DNA of 64,000 nucleotides from Janthinobacterium sp. 61 (GCF_002846335.1 NZ_PJMQ01000001.1:2108001-2172000), one strand, 5' to 3'; shown: positions 8,283 through 17,362, counted from the stretch's first letter. Made by a program: numbers and translations. The notes: a model not told the origin generated them from the letters alone.

Positions 8283-11200
8283 ATGTCCTTAGACTTAAAA
8301 AAAGCTCTCCCCAAGCCTGGCAACCGCTACGCGCTGCCCGCCCTGTATGGTTCATCCGACGCCTATGCCCTGGCGCTGGCCGCTTTGGCCTTGAAAGCGC
8401 GGGGCCAGATGCTGGCCGTTGTGGTGGCGCAGGCCAGCGACGGCCAGCGCCTGCTCGATGAAATCCCGTGGTTTGGCGGCACGGAACTGCGCTGCCATCT
8501 GCTGCCGGACTGGGAAACCCTTCCCTACGACGCCTTTTCGCCGCACCAGGACCTGGTCTCTGAACGTCTGGCCACCCTGCACGAAATCCAGACGCGCCAG
8601 TGCGACGTGCTGATCGTGCCGGCCACAACGGCGCTGGTGCGCCTGGCGCCACCGTCCTTTTTGGCCGCCTACACCTTCTTCTTCAAGAAGGGCGAAAAGC
8701 TCGACGAAGCACGATTGAAGTCGCAACTGACCCTGGCCGGCTACAGCCATGTCTCGCAAGTGATGTCGCCCGGCGAATACTCGGTGCGCGGCGGCCTGCT
8801 CGACCTGTTCCCCATGGGCTCGGCCCTGCCTTACCGGCTGGACCTGTTCGGCGACACCATCGAAACCATCCGCACCTTCGACGCCGACACCCAGCGCTCG
8901 CTCTACCCCGTGCACGAAGTGCGGCTGCTGCCGGGGCGTGAATTCCCCATGGACGAAGCGGCGCGCACGACCTTCCGCAACCGCTGGCGCGAGCAGTTCG
9001 AGGGCGATCCATCGCGCTCGGTCGTCTACAAGGACATCAGCAGCGGCATCGCCTCGGCCGGCATCGAATACTATCTGCCCTTGTTCTTCGAGCAGACGGC
9101 CACCCTGTTCGACTACCTGCCGCCTGACGCCTCGCTGGCCCTGGTAGGCGAGATCGATGCGGCCATCGGGCGCTTCTGGACCGATACCCAGTCGCGCTAC
9201 CGTTTTTTGAAGGCGGACCGCGAGCGGCCGATCCTGCCGCCCGAAGCGCTATTCCTGTCCGACGAACAGTTCTTCGGCCTGGCCAAGCCGTATCCGCGCC
9301 TGGCCATCACGAAGTCGAACGACGCCCTGGCCTCCGAACTGTCGGCGCCCGTGCCGAACATCGCCGTCAACCGCCGCGCCGACGACCCGCTGGCCAACCT
9401 GCGCAGCTATCTGCTGCAATCGGGCCGCCGCGTGATGATCTGCGCCGAATCGAACGGCCGCCGCGAAACCCTGCAGCAGTACTTTACCGAATACGATCTG
9501 CACCTGACACCAGTGGAAGGCTGCGACGGCTTCCTGCAGTCCGACGCCAAGCTGATGCTGGGCGTGGCGCCGCTGCACGCGGGTTTCGAACTGTTTACGC
9601 CAGAAGGCAATCTGGCCTTCATCACCGAGACGGAGCTGTATGCCGGTTCCGGCCGCCGCGTCGGCACCAAGAAACAGGAAGGCGTGACGCAGGTCGAATC
9701 GATGGTGCGCGACCTGTCGGAGCTGAAAATCGGCGACCCCGTGGTGCACATCAACCATGGCATCGGGCGCTACATGGGCCTGACCAGCATGGACCTGGGC
9801 GAAGGCGAGACGGAATTTTTGCACCTGGAATACGCCAAGGACACGAAACTGTATGTGCCCGTGTCGCAGCTGCATGTGATCTCACGCTATTCGGGCGCCT
9901 CGCCGGAAGACGCGCCATTGCACTCGCTCGGCTCGGGCCAGTGGGAAAAAGCCAAAAAACGTGCAGCCGAACAGGTACGCGACACGGCCGCCGAGCTGCT
10001 CAACCTGTACGCGCGCCGCGCGCTGCGCCAGGGCCACTCCTTCGAATTCTCCGCGCACGACTACCAGCGCTTCGCCGACAGCTTCGGCTTCGACGAAACG
10101 CCGGACCAGGCCGAGGCCATCCACAACGTCATCAAGGACATGACTTCCGGCAAACCGATGGACCGCCTTGTCTGCGGCGACGTCGGCTTCGGCAAGACGG
10201 AAGTGGCCTTGCGCGCCGCCTTCATCGCCGTCATGGGCGGCAAGCAGGTAGCGATACTGGCGCCCACCACCCTGCTGGCGGAGCAGCACGCGCAAACCTT
10301 CGCCGACCGCTTTGCCGACTGGCCCGTGCGCATCGCGGAATTGTCGCGCTTCCGCAGCGGCAAGGAGATCACGCAGGCATTCAAGGGCATGGCCGACGGC
10401 ACGATCGATATCGTCATCGGCACGCATAAACTGCTGTCGGACGACGTCAAATTTACCCGACTGGGTCTGGTCATCATCGACGAGGAACACAGGTTCGGCG
10501 TGCGCCAGAAGGAAGCCTTGAAGGCCTTGCGCGCGGAAGTGGACGTGCTGACCCTGACGGCCACGCCGATTCCCCGCACCCTGGGCATGGCGCTGGAAGG
10601 CTTGCGCGACTTTTCCATCATCGCCACGGCACCGCAAAAGCGCCTGGCCATCAAGACGTTCGTGCGCAGCGAGGGCGAAGCCATCATCCGCGAAGCGTGC
10701 CTGCGCGAGCTCAAACGGGGTGGCCAGATCTACTTCCTGCACAACGAGGTGGAAACCATCCAGAACCGCCTGGCCATGCTGACGGAACTGCTGCCCGAGG
10801 CGCGCATCGCCGTGGCGCACGGCCAGATGCACGAGCGCGACCTGGAAAAGGTCATGCGCGACTTCGTCGCCCAGCGTTTCAACATTTTGCTGTGCACGAC
10901 GATCATTGAAACGGGCATCGACGTGCCGACGGCGAACACCATCATCATGCACCGCGCCGACAAGTTCGGCCTGGCGCAGCTGCACCAGCTGCGCGGCCGG
11001 GTCGGACGCTCGCATCACCAGGCCTACGCCTACCTGCTGGTGCACGACGTGCAGGGCCTCACGAAACTGGCGCAGCGCCGCCTGGACGCCATCCAGCAGA
11101 TGGAAGAACTGGGCAGCGGCTTTTACCTGGCCATGCACGACCTGGAAATTCGCGGCGCCGGCGAGGTGCTGGGCGAGAGCCAGTCGGGCGAGATGACGGA

Positions 11201-11726
11201 AATCGGCTTCCAGCTGTATTCGGACATGCTCAACGAAGCCGTGCGCTCGCTGAAAGCGGGCAAGGAGCCGGACCTGGCCGCACCGCTGGCCTCGACGACG
11301 GAAATCAACCTGCACGTGCCGGCCCTGCTGCCGGCGGACTTCTGCGGCGACGTGCACGAGCGCCTGTCGATCTACAAGCGCCTGGCCAACTGCGCCACGC
11401 AGGAGAAGATCGACGATATCCAGGAAGAACTGATCGACCGCTTCGGCAAGCTGCCCGACCCCGTGAAAGCGCTGATCGAGACGCACCGCCTGCGCATCGC
11501 CGCGAAAACCGTGGGCATCGTCAAGATCGACGTGCATGGCGAGGCGGCCACCCTGCAATTCATGGCCAAGCCCCCCATCGACCCGATGCGCATCATCGAC
11601 CTGATCCAGAAGAACCGCCATATCAAGCTGCATGGCCAGGACAAGCTGAAAATCACGGCCGCCATGCCCGACCTGGCCGCGCGCGTGACGCAGATCAAGA
11701 CCACCATCAAGCAATTGACGGTGTAA
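8283..11726 (+). CDS. mfd: Transcription-repair coupling factor Mfd
   Basis: A full-length 1147-residue ATP-dependent translocase that removes RNA polymerase stalled at DNA damage and recruits UvrA. The order matches the family: an N-terminal UvrB-like part, the RNA polymerase-interacting Tudor-like region (about residues 480-545, around DPVVHINHGIGRYMGL), then the RecG-like motor with Walker A GDVGFGKTE near residue 631 and the DEEH box near 732, motif III TATPIPRT, the QLRGRVGRS motif and the C-terminal TRCF domain. Length and motifs are normal. The ATG at 8283 has only a weak ribosome site. serB follows 31 bp after its stop and may be co-transcribed. Confidence 0.98.
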   Translation: MSLDLKKALPKPGNRYALPALYGSSDAYALALAALALKARGQMLAVVVAQASDGQRLLDEIPWFGGTELRCHLLPDWETLPYDAFSPHQDLVSERLATLHEIQTRQCDVLIVPATTALVRLAPPSFLAAYTFFFKKGEKLDEARLKSQLTLAGYSHVSQVMSPGEYSVRGGLLDLFPMGSALPYRLDLFGDTIETIRTFDADTQRSLYPVHEVRLLPGREFPMDEAARTTFRNRWREQFEGDPSRSVVYKDISSGIASAGIEYYLPLFFEQTATLFDYLPPDASLALVGEIDAAIGRFWTDTQSRYRFLKADRERPILPPEALFLSDEQFFGLAKPYPRLAITKSNDALASELSAPVPNIAVNRRADDPLANLRSYLLQSGRRVMICAESNGRRETLQQYFTEYDLHLTPVEGCDGFLQSDAKLMLGVAPLHAGFELFTPEGNLAFITETELYAGSGRRVGTKKQEGVTQVESMVRDLSELKIGDPVVHINHGIGRYMGLTSMDLGEGETEFLHLEYAKDTKLYVPVSQLHVISRYSGASPEDAPLHSLGSGQWEKAKKRAAEQVRDTAAELLNLYARRALRQGHSFEFSAHDYQRFADSFGFDETPDQAEAIHNVIKDMTSGKPMDRLVCGDVGFGKTEVALRAAFIAVMGGKQVAILAPTTLLAEQHAQTFADRFADWPVRIAELSRFRSGKEITQAFKGMADGTIDIVIGTHKLLSDDVKFTRLGLVIIDEEHRFGVRQKEALKALRAEVDVLTLTATPIPRTLGMALEGLRDFSIIATAPQKRLAIKTFVRSEGEAIIREACLRELKRGGQIYFLHNEVETIQNRLAMLTELLPEARIAVAHGQMHERDLEKVMRDFVAQRFNILLCTTIIETGIDVPTANTIIMHRADKFGLAQLHQLRGRVGRSHHQAYAYLLVHDVQGLTKLAQRRLDAIQQMEELGSGFYLAMHDLEIRGAGEVLGESQSGEMTEIGFQLYSDMLNEAVRSLKAGKEPDLAAPLASTTEINLHVPALLPADFCGDVHERLSIYKRLANCATQEKIDDIQEELIDRFGKLPDPVKALIETHRLRIAAKTVGIVKIDVHGEAATLQFMAKPPIDPMRIIDLIQKNRHIKLHGQDKLKITAAMPDLAARVTQIKTTIKQLTV

Positions 11727-11757
11727 ACAATTTCGATAATCTATGCAGGACTGCCCC

Positions 11758-12624
11758 ATGACCAACACGACTTCCATCACCATGAATCTGATCCTGCAGG
11801 GTCTCGACGGCGACATGGCCAGGCTCGATCGCATCGCCGCCCTGGCCGCGCCGACGTCCATCACGCGCCTGGGCCCAAACGCCGTGCGCTGCGAAAAGAT
11901 CGCCTATTCGCCCGCGCTGCGCCCCACCATCGAGGTGGCGGCCCAGGCGGCCCAGCTGGACGCCACCTACATGATGGGCCAGCGCGAACTGAGTGAATTC
12001 AAGCTGGTGGCGATGGACATGGATTCGACCCTGATCACCATCGAGTGCATCGATGAAATCGCCGACATGCAGGGTCTCAAGCCGCAGGTGGCGGCCATCA
12101 CGGAAGCGGCCATGCGCGGCGAGCTCGATTTCGCCGCCAGCTTGAAGCAGCGCGTGGCCCTGCTCGAAGGCCTCGACGCGTCGGCCTTGCAGCGCGTCTA
12201 CGACGAGCGCCTGAAACTGTCGCCTGGCGCCGAAAAAATGCTGGCGGCCGTACAGAAGGCCGGCCTGAAAACCCTGCTGGTATCGGGCGGCTTCACCTTC
12301 TTCACCGAGCGCCTGAAGCAGCGCCTGGGCCTCGACTACACGCACGCGAACGAGCTGGAAATAGTCGATGGCAAGCTGACGGGGAAAGTGTTAGGGGGCA
12401 TCGTCGACGCCGAAGAAAAGCAGCGCACGGTGGAAAGAGTCTGCGCGGATCTGGGCATTACGCCATCGCAGGCCATCGTCATGGGCGACGGCGCCAACGA
12501 CTTGAAAATGATGGGCATCGCCGGCCTGTCGGTCGCCTTCCGCGCCAAGCCCGTGGTGCGCTCGCAGGCCGATGTGGCGCTGAACTTTGTGGGTCTCGAT
12601 GGCTTGCTGAACGTATTGACCTGA
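11758..12624 (+). CDS. serB: Phosphoserine phosphatase SerB
   Basis: A 288-residue HAD-superfamily phosphatase that makes L-serine from O-phosphoserine, the last step of serine synthesis. The catalytic DxDST motif (AMDMDSTLI) is near residue 88, LLVSGGFTFF supplies the conserved Ser/Gly loop, and MGDGANDLKMM carries the C-terminal metal-binding aspartates. The N-terminal 80 residues form the usual regulatory ACT-like part. The ATG at 11758 is chosen because AGGA lies just upstream; an in-frame ATG at 11743 lacks a ribosome site. Confidence 0.96.
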   Translation: MTNTTSITMNLILQGLDGDMARLDRIAALAAPTSITRLGPNAVRCEKIAYSPALRPTIEVAAQAAQLDATYMMGQRELSEFKLVAMDMDSTLITIECIDEIADMQGLKPQVAAITEAAMRGELDFAASLKQRVALLEGLDASALQRVYDERLKLSPGAEKMLAAVQKAGLKTLLVSGGFTFFTERLKQRLGLDYTHANELEIVDGKLTGKVLGGIVDAEEKQRTVERVCADLGITPSQAIVMGDGANDLKMMGIAGLSVAFRAKPVVRSQADVALNFVGLDGLLNVLT

Positions 12625-12715
12625 CTTGGCGCCTGGTGGTGCGCGCACGATCGCATATTTTTGCTATATTGCAAACTTGTGATTACCAAGCTTGCCCACC
12701 GTGAAAGAACACCGC

Positions 12716-13444
12716 ATGCCGCCATCGCTGCCAGAAGAGGTACAACGCCATCTGGACTTGTTTGTCGCCGCCGCGCAAACGGCATTCGGGGATGACCTTG
12801 TCGCCGCCGTGCTGTTTGGCTCGGCCGCCGACGGCCAGCTACGCGCCACGTCCGACGTCAACCTGCTGTTGCTGCTCAAGCGCTTTGCGCCGCCAGCGGC
12901 CGATGCGCTGCGCGGGCCCTTGCGCATGGCGCACGCCGCCATCGATTTGCAAGTGATGTTCCTGCTTGAAAACGAATTGACGGATGCGGCCGACGCCTTC
13001 GCCGTCAAGTTTGCCGATATTATTGCGCGCCATCAAGTGCTGCTGGGCAATGATCCCTTCGCCAGCCTGCATACCAGCCGCGACGCCGTGCTGCGCCGGC
13101 TGCGGCAAGTGCTGCTGAACCAGCAAGTGCGCATGCGCGAACGCTATCTGCTGCTCAGCCTGAACGAAGAACAGCTGGCCGGCGCCATCGCCGACGCTGC
13201 CGGCCCGCTGCGCTCGGCCGCAGCCTCGCTAGCGCAGCTCGATGGCCGGGCGCCGCTATCTGGCAAGCAAGCGCTCGAAGCGTTTGTCGACCAGCTGGGC
13301 GAACCTGCCCTGTACTCTGCCTTGCAAGCCATGTCGACGGCGCGCGAAACGGCGCGCCTGGCGCCGGGCCAGGCCCGGCCCGCCTTTACTGGCCTGATGA
13401 CCATTACCGAACGCTTGCGCGAGCACGCGGAGCACATGCAGTGA
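12716..13444 (+). CDS. Nucleotidyltransferase-fold protein, first gene of the MNIO operon
   Basis: A 242-residue soluble protein with an N-terminal pol-beta-type nucleotidyltransferase signature: GSAADG, then SDVNLLLLL (about residues 37-60). In active enzymes the second element reads SDxDL, so the second acidic metal ligand is Asn here and catalysis is doubtful. The C-terminal half is helical. I use ATG at 12716; upstream in-frame TTG (12692) and GTG (12701) are alternatives. Its TGA overlaps the GTG start of the membrane protein gene (GTGA), placing it in the same operon as the DUF692 enzyme. Its role there is unknown; it could bind a nucleotide or act as a regulator. Confidence 0.7.
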   Translation: MPPSLPEEVQRHLDLFVAAAQTAFGDDLVAAVLFGSAADGQLRATSDVNLLLLLKRFAPPAADALRGPLRMAHAAIDLQVMFLLENELTDAADAFAVKFADIIARHQVLLGNDPFASLHTSRDAVLRRLRQVLLNQQVRMRERYLLLSLNEEQLAGAIADAAGPLRSAAASLAQLDGRAPLSGKQALEAFVDQLGEPALYSALQAMSTARETARLAPGQARPAFTGLMTITERLREHAEHMQ

Positions 13445-14367
13445 ACGGCGCGAATCCGTTTGACTGGAGCGGGCCGTGGTTCCTGCTGGCCTACCTGGTT
13501 TTCGGCCTGCTCGTGTACTACCTCGCGCGCGAATGGCTGATACGCCAGGAATTGCGCAATCCGCACGCCCAGCTGTCGCTGGCCGATGATCCCTACCGCA
13601 TCGCCTTCCTGCGCGGCGGCGCCCTCGAAGCGGTGAAAATTGCCGCGATCGTGCTGGTCGACCGCGGCTTGCTGCGCGCCCAAGGTCCGCTGCTGGAAAC
13701 GGCCAGCGCCGACAGCCTGCGCTTCGCCAGCCATGACATCGAACGCGACGTGCTGCGGCTCTACCTGGGCCGCCAGGGCCACAGCAAGGAACTGGCCGTG
13801 CAGGCCGACACACTGCCTTCGTGCCGCGCCTACCAGGACAGCTTGACGCAGCAGGAATTGCTGCTCGGCCCGCCGCTGCTGCGCCGGCGCGAACGCATCA
13901 CCTGGGTCGCACACTACCTGCTGCTGACGGTGGCCGCCGTCAAGGCCGTCATCGCCATCGGCAACGGGCACTACAACCTGCTGTTCCTGGCACTGCTGCT
14001 GGCGATATTTTTGCTCAAGCTGCGCGGCTTGCGCAAGCGAACGGCCAGTTGGGGCGCGCAGCGGCTGCTGACCGACCTGCGCATGCTGTTTAGCCGCCTG
14101 AACATGCGCGCATCACGCCTGCAGGCGGGCAGCAGCAGTGGCGACATGGCACTGCTGGCCGCCATCTTCGGCATCGGCGCCCTGCCGCCGTCGGTGTACG
14201 CGTATGTCGCCGAGCTGTACCCCGTGCCCCGGCAAAGCACGGGCGGCGACGCGTCGTCCGGCGGCACGGGCGACTCGGGCGGCTCCTCCTCGGGCGGCGA
14301 CGGCGGCGGCTCTTCGTGCGGCAGCGGCTGCGGAGGTTGCGGCGGTGGCGGCGGCTGTGGCAGCTAG
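13441..14367 (+). CDS. Membrane protein with Gly/Ser/Cys-rich C-terminal tail (TIGR04222-like)
   Basis: A 308-residue protein starting at GTG 13441, which overlaps the preceding stop. One hydrophobic segment lies at about residues 10-28. A region of about 100 residues follows, then a paired hydrophobic segment at about 155-195, a short cytoplasmic or linker part, and another hydrophobic patch near 235-255. The last 45 residues are almost only Gly, Ser, Asp and Cys and finish CGSGCGGCGGGGGCGS, with four cysteines. The architecture matches the TIGR04222 family as I remember it, whose members end in a low-complexity Cys/Gly tail. The next gene encodes a DUF692 enzyme of a class that oxidises cysteines in peptides, so the tail is the likely substrate. 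That link is inference. Confidence 0.75.
   Translation: MNGANPFDWSGPWFLLAYLVFGLLVYYLAREWLIRQELRNPHAQLSLADDPYRIAFLRGGALEAVKIAAIVLVDRGLLRAQGPLLETASADSLRFASHDIERDVLRLYLGRQGHSKELAVQADTLPSCRAYQDSLTQQELLLGPPLLRRRERITWVAHYLLLTVAAVKAVIAIGNGHYNLLFLALLLAIFLLKLRGLRKRTASWGAQRLLTDLRMLFSRLNMRASRLQAGSSSGDMALLAAIFGIGALPPSVYAYVAELYPVPRQSTGGDASSGGTGDSGGSSSGGDGGGSSCGSGCGGCGGGGGCGS
14332..14336 (+). promoter_or_regulatory. GGAGG ribosome site inside the Cys-tail coding region
   Basis: GGAGG sits eight bases before a GTG at 14345, within the codons for the Cys/Gly tail of the preceding gene. It fixes the start of the DUF692 gene and means the two genes overlap by 23 bases in different frames. The long upstream extension of the same frame (to 14138) only reads the preceding gene out of frame. 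Confidence 0.7.
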
Positions 14368-15214
14368 CAAGGGGGCCGCACGCGACCGCGTCGGCCTGGG
14401 CTGGCGCGGCGAACTGGCTGCCGGCATCCTGTCCAACCTGGCGCAGATCGACATACTGGAAGTGATCGCCGACGATTATTACCACGCCCCGCGCGCAGGC
14501 ATCGCCGCCCTGTGCAGCCTGGCGCGCCAGGTGCCGCTGAGCCTGCACAGCGTGGGCATGGGACTGGCGTCAAGCATTCCCGCCGACCCGCGCCGCCTGC
14601 ATGCGATGGCGCGCCTGATGAAGACGGTACAGGCGGAGTCATGGTCCGAGCATCTGAGTTTCGTGCGCGCGGGCGGCGTCGAAATCGGCCATCTGGCGGC
14701 GCCGCCGCGCACGCCGCACACCGCCGCCGGCGCCGTGGCCAATATCGCGCTGGCCACCCGCATCGTCGGCAGTGCGCCGCTGATGGAAAACATCGCCACC
14801 CTGGTCCAGCCTCCCGCCAGCACGATGGCTGAAGCCGCATGGCTGGCGCAGATTATCCACGGCGCGCAAGTGCCGCTGCTGCTGGACCTGCACAACCTGT
14901 ATGCGAATGCCGTCAATTTTGGCGAGGCGCCGGAGGAACTGCTGCTGCGCCTGCCCCTGGCCAGGGTCGGCGCCGTGCACCTGAGTGGCGGCCACTGGAT
15001 AGCCGCGCCAGGCGGCGCTGGCAAGCGCTTGCTGGACGACCATTTGCACGATGTACCGCCCGCCGTCTTCGCTTTATTGACCTTGCTGGCGCGCCATGCG
15101 CCGCAGCCCCTGACGGTGATCGTCGAACGCGACGGCAATTACCCGTCGTTCGACCATGTGCTGGGTCAGCTGGAACTGGCGCGCGCTGCCTTGCGCGCGG
15201 GGCGGTGCGCATGA
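14345..15214 (+). CDS. DUF692/MNIO-family multinuclear iron oxidase
   Basis: A 289-residue TIM-barrel-type protein of the DUF692 family, which includes MbnB, TglH and ChrH. Characterised members use a di- or tri-iron centre to oxidise peptide cysteines, for example to oxazolone/thioamide groups. Probable ligand-bearing motifs are visible in order: EVIADDYY, LSLHSVG (His 68), SEHLSF, MENIAT, LLDLHNLYANAVNFG, VHLSGGHW and VIVERDGN. The first segment reads GLGWRGEL, without the His common in other members. The start is the GTG at 14345, supported by GGAGG. The gene overlaps the Cys-tail gene and, by ATGA, the small partner gene. The family is well supported; the substrate (the adjacent Cys tail) and product are inferred. 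Confidence 0.85.
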   Translation: MAAAVAASKGAARDRVGLGWRGELAAGILSNLAQIDILEVIADDYYHAPRAGIAALCSLARQVPLSLHSVGMGLASSIPADPRRLHAMARLMKTVQAESWSEHLSFVRAGGVEIGHLAAPPRTPHTAAGAVANIALATRIVGSAPLMENIATLVQPPASTMAEAAWLAQIIHGAQVPLLLDLHNLYANAVNFGEAPEELLLRLPLARVGAVHLSGGHWIAAPGGAGKRLLDDHLHDVPPAVFALLTLLARHAPQPLTVIVERDGNYPSFDHVLGQLELARAALRAGRCA

Positions 15215-15477
15215 GTTCCGCCGCACTGGAAACCTATTTGGCAAGGCTGTACACGGACGACGCCCTGCGTGCTGCCTTCCTGCTCGAACCCTGGAAGCAA
15301 GCTTTGCTGCACGGCTTGTCTCAGCAGGAAGCCGAGGCGATGGCGGCGATGGACCTCATCGGCCTGCAAATGGCGGCGGCCAGCTATCGCGCCAAGCGCG
15401 ACGGGCGCGCCGAACGCGGCCCCAAGGCCACGCCGGCGCAACGCTGGTGGCGACGGCTGCTGCAAGTCTGGCGCTGA
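15211..15477 (+). CDS. Small partner protein of the MNIO operon
   Basis: An 88-residue protein whose ATG overlaps the DUF692 stop (ATGA), so it is almost certainly coupled to it. It is helical and Ala-rich through about residue 62 (for example ALETYLARLYTDDALRAAF and HGLSQQEAEAMAAMD), followed by a strongly basic C-terminus ending RWWRRLLQVWR. Other DUF692 enzymes work with a partner that delivers the substrate peptide; this protein is in the right place but is far shorter than DUF2063-type partners and I cannot assign it to a named family. A substrate-recognition or membrane-docking role through the basic/Trp end is inference. Confidence 0.6.
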   Translation: MSSAALETYLARLYTDDALRAAFLLEPWKQALLHGLSQQEAEAMAAMDLIGLQMAAASYRAKRDGRAERGPKATPAQRWWRRLLQVWR

Positions 15478-15493
15478 CGGCCCGCTACAGCGA

Positions 15494-17362
15494 CTACAAC
15501 TGCCACAGTCGCAGCGGCAGCAAGCCCCACCAGGCCAGCACCAGCAGCAGTTGCAATGCCGCCAGCAAGCCTACCCAATCCCATTTCGCCCACGAGCCGG
15601 CCTCGGCCGCCGTGCCGCGGCTGCGCCAGCAGCGCGCCAGGCCAAACGCCATGGCCAGCGGCAGCGCACCCGTGACCAGCGCCAGCAGCACGCTGGCGAC
15701 AGTGACATCGCCCAGGCGCAGGTAAGACTGGAAATAGAACAGCGGCAGGGGCAAGAGCAGCGACAACAGAGACAGCAGGGGCGCGAACAGATGGTCGCCC
15801 CGTCGCAGGCTGCGCAGTGCGGCGCGCCAGACGCCCACCACCAGCACATACAGCAAGCCCGCCATGCCCAGGGCCAGGCTGCCCCACAAGACCAGCATGC
15901 GCAGCATCGACACCCGCTCATAGCTGCGCAAGCCGTCGCTGAGGATATGCTTGCCATCCTCTTGCATCAGCACATGCGACGCGGTGCTGCGGTCGCTGGC
16001 GCGGAACAGCAAGCCGCCCACCGGTTCCAGTTCCTTCGGCTCGCCCTGGAACGGGATCAGGAACAGCGACTCGCCATCCCATTTCAGGCGCGTAAAGCCG
16101 AAGACGGCATCGACCCAGGCCATGCTGGCCATGGGGCTGGGCGACGGCACGTACACACCCTGCCAGTTTTCCACCGTGGGGGCGGGCGTGCCCTGCGGAG
16201 CCGGCGCGCGCAGCGGCAGCTCCAGGTCGCGCAGCAGCAGACGGTTGAAGCGTTCATAGTCGGCCTGCTCCGCATCCGTATTGAAGGCCACGAAGAAGGC
16301 GCTGTCCTGCTCCGGGTAGATGCACAGCATGGCGCGGAAACCCACGGCCGTGCCCGGGTGGCAAGCGCCCACCACATTATGGCGGTCGCGTACGGCCAAC
16401 GCCAGGCCGTGGCCCGTTGCCAGGCCCGCCTGCGCCGCATCCGTGCCGGCCGGTTCGGACAAGGCGCCCATCAGCGCCAGGTCGATGAAGCGCTTGCCCT
16501 GCAACTTGCCGTCGCCCATCAGGAATTGCGCCAGCTTGCCCATGTCGGCCGCCGTGGTGGTAAATTGCGCGGCCGGACGCAAATACTGCGGCACGGCCGG
16601 TTGCGCCACGCCATGCTCGAAGTGGCCCATGGCCAGGCGCGGATCCGCATGCGCGCCTGTCTGCGTGACGAAGCCAAACGTGCTGTCCGCCATGCCCAGC
16701 GGCTGCAGCAGCTGCGCATCGAGATAGCGTTCGTAGGGCTGGCCCGTGACTTTTTCGATCACCATGCCCAGCAAGCCATAGCCCATATTGGAATACGCAT
16801 AGCGGCTGCCGGGCCGGGCGCGCACGCGCAGCAGATTGCCGTCGCCGTCAAAAGACTCGGCCAGCGGCGTTTCCGGTGCCGGGTTCAGGCTGAACGCCTG
16901 CCAGAAGCGCACATTGTCCAGGCCGGACGTATGCGCCAGCAGGTGACGGATGCGCACGGGGTCGCCGGTCTGCCACGGGTTTTTCAGCGCCAGTTCCGGC
17001 AGCACCTGCTGCAAGGGCGTGTCGAGCGTGAGCCTGTCTTCGCTGACCAGGCGCAAGACGCCCAGCGCCAGCGCCACCTTGCCCACGGAACCCACCTGCA
17101 CGCGCGTGTCCGCCTGCATGGGCAATTTCTTGGCGACATCGCGCTGACCGGACGCGCCAACTTTGACTGTCCCATCTGGCAAGACTTCGCTCCAGACGGC
17201 GCCCGCCAGGCCCTCTTCCTTCAAACCAGAAACAAACTCCGCCTCCAGCGTAGGGCCGGCGGCATGGGCCACCGTGGCGCACAGCAGCAAGGCCGGCAAA
17301 GCGCAGCGCAGCCATGATCCGGCGCGCGCGGCCAAGGTGGGATGTGGATCTGCTTTCAACAA
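15494..17362 (-). CDS. Serine beta-lactamase-like hydrolase with C-terminal membrane domain
   Basis: About 622 residues. After a signal-like N-terminus (ALPALLLCATVAHAA) comes a class C/penicillin-binding-protein-like hydrolase domain with SxxK as GSVGK, the YxN motif in YAYSNMGYG, and an HxG-type element in CHPGTAVG. A linker domain follows, then four hydrophobic segments in the last 140 residues, so the enzyme is membrane-tethered at its end. Family members act as esterases, D-aminopeptidases or peptidoglycan-related hydrolases; the substrate is unknown. No ATG starts the frame. TTG at 17362 has AAGGCGG six bases upstream and is preferred over TTG at 17401. It converges with the MNIO operon, leaving 16 bp between stops. 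Confidence 0.82.
   Translation of the reverse strand: MLKADPHPTLAARAGSWLRCALPALLLCATVAHAAGPTLEAEFVSGLKEEGLAGAVWSEVLPDGTVKVGASGQRDVAKKLPMQADTRVQVGSVGKVALALGVLRLVSEDRLTLDTPLQQVLPELALKNPWQTGDPVRIRHLLAHTSGLDNVRFWQAFSLNPAPETPLAESFDGDGNLLRVRARPGSRYAYSNMGYGLLGMVIEKVTGQPYERYLDAQLLQPLGMADSTFGFVTQTGAHADPRLAMGHFEHGVAQPAVPQYLRPAAQFTTTAADMGKLAQFLMGDGKLQGKRFIDLALMGALSEPAGTDAAQAGLATGHGLALAVRDRHNVVGACHPGTAVGFRAMLCIYPEQDSAFFVAFNTDAEQADYERFNRLLLRDLELPLRAPAPQGTPAPTVENWQGVYVPSPSPMASMAWVDAVFGFTRLKWDGESLFLIPFQGEPKELEPVGGLLFRASDRSTASHVLMQEDGKHILSDGLRSYERVSMLRMLVLWGSLALGMAGLLYVLVVGVWRAALRSLRRGDHLFAPLLSLLSLLLPLPLFYFQSYLRLGDVTVASVLLALVTGALPLAMAFGLARCWRSRGTAAEAGSWAKWDWVGLLAALQLLLVLAWWGLLPLRLWQL

Noticed and set aside
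14138..14344. Upstream extension of the DUF692 gene
   Set aside because: This part reads the TIGR04222-like gene out of frame; GGAGG and GTG at 14345 explain the real start.
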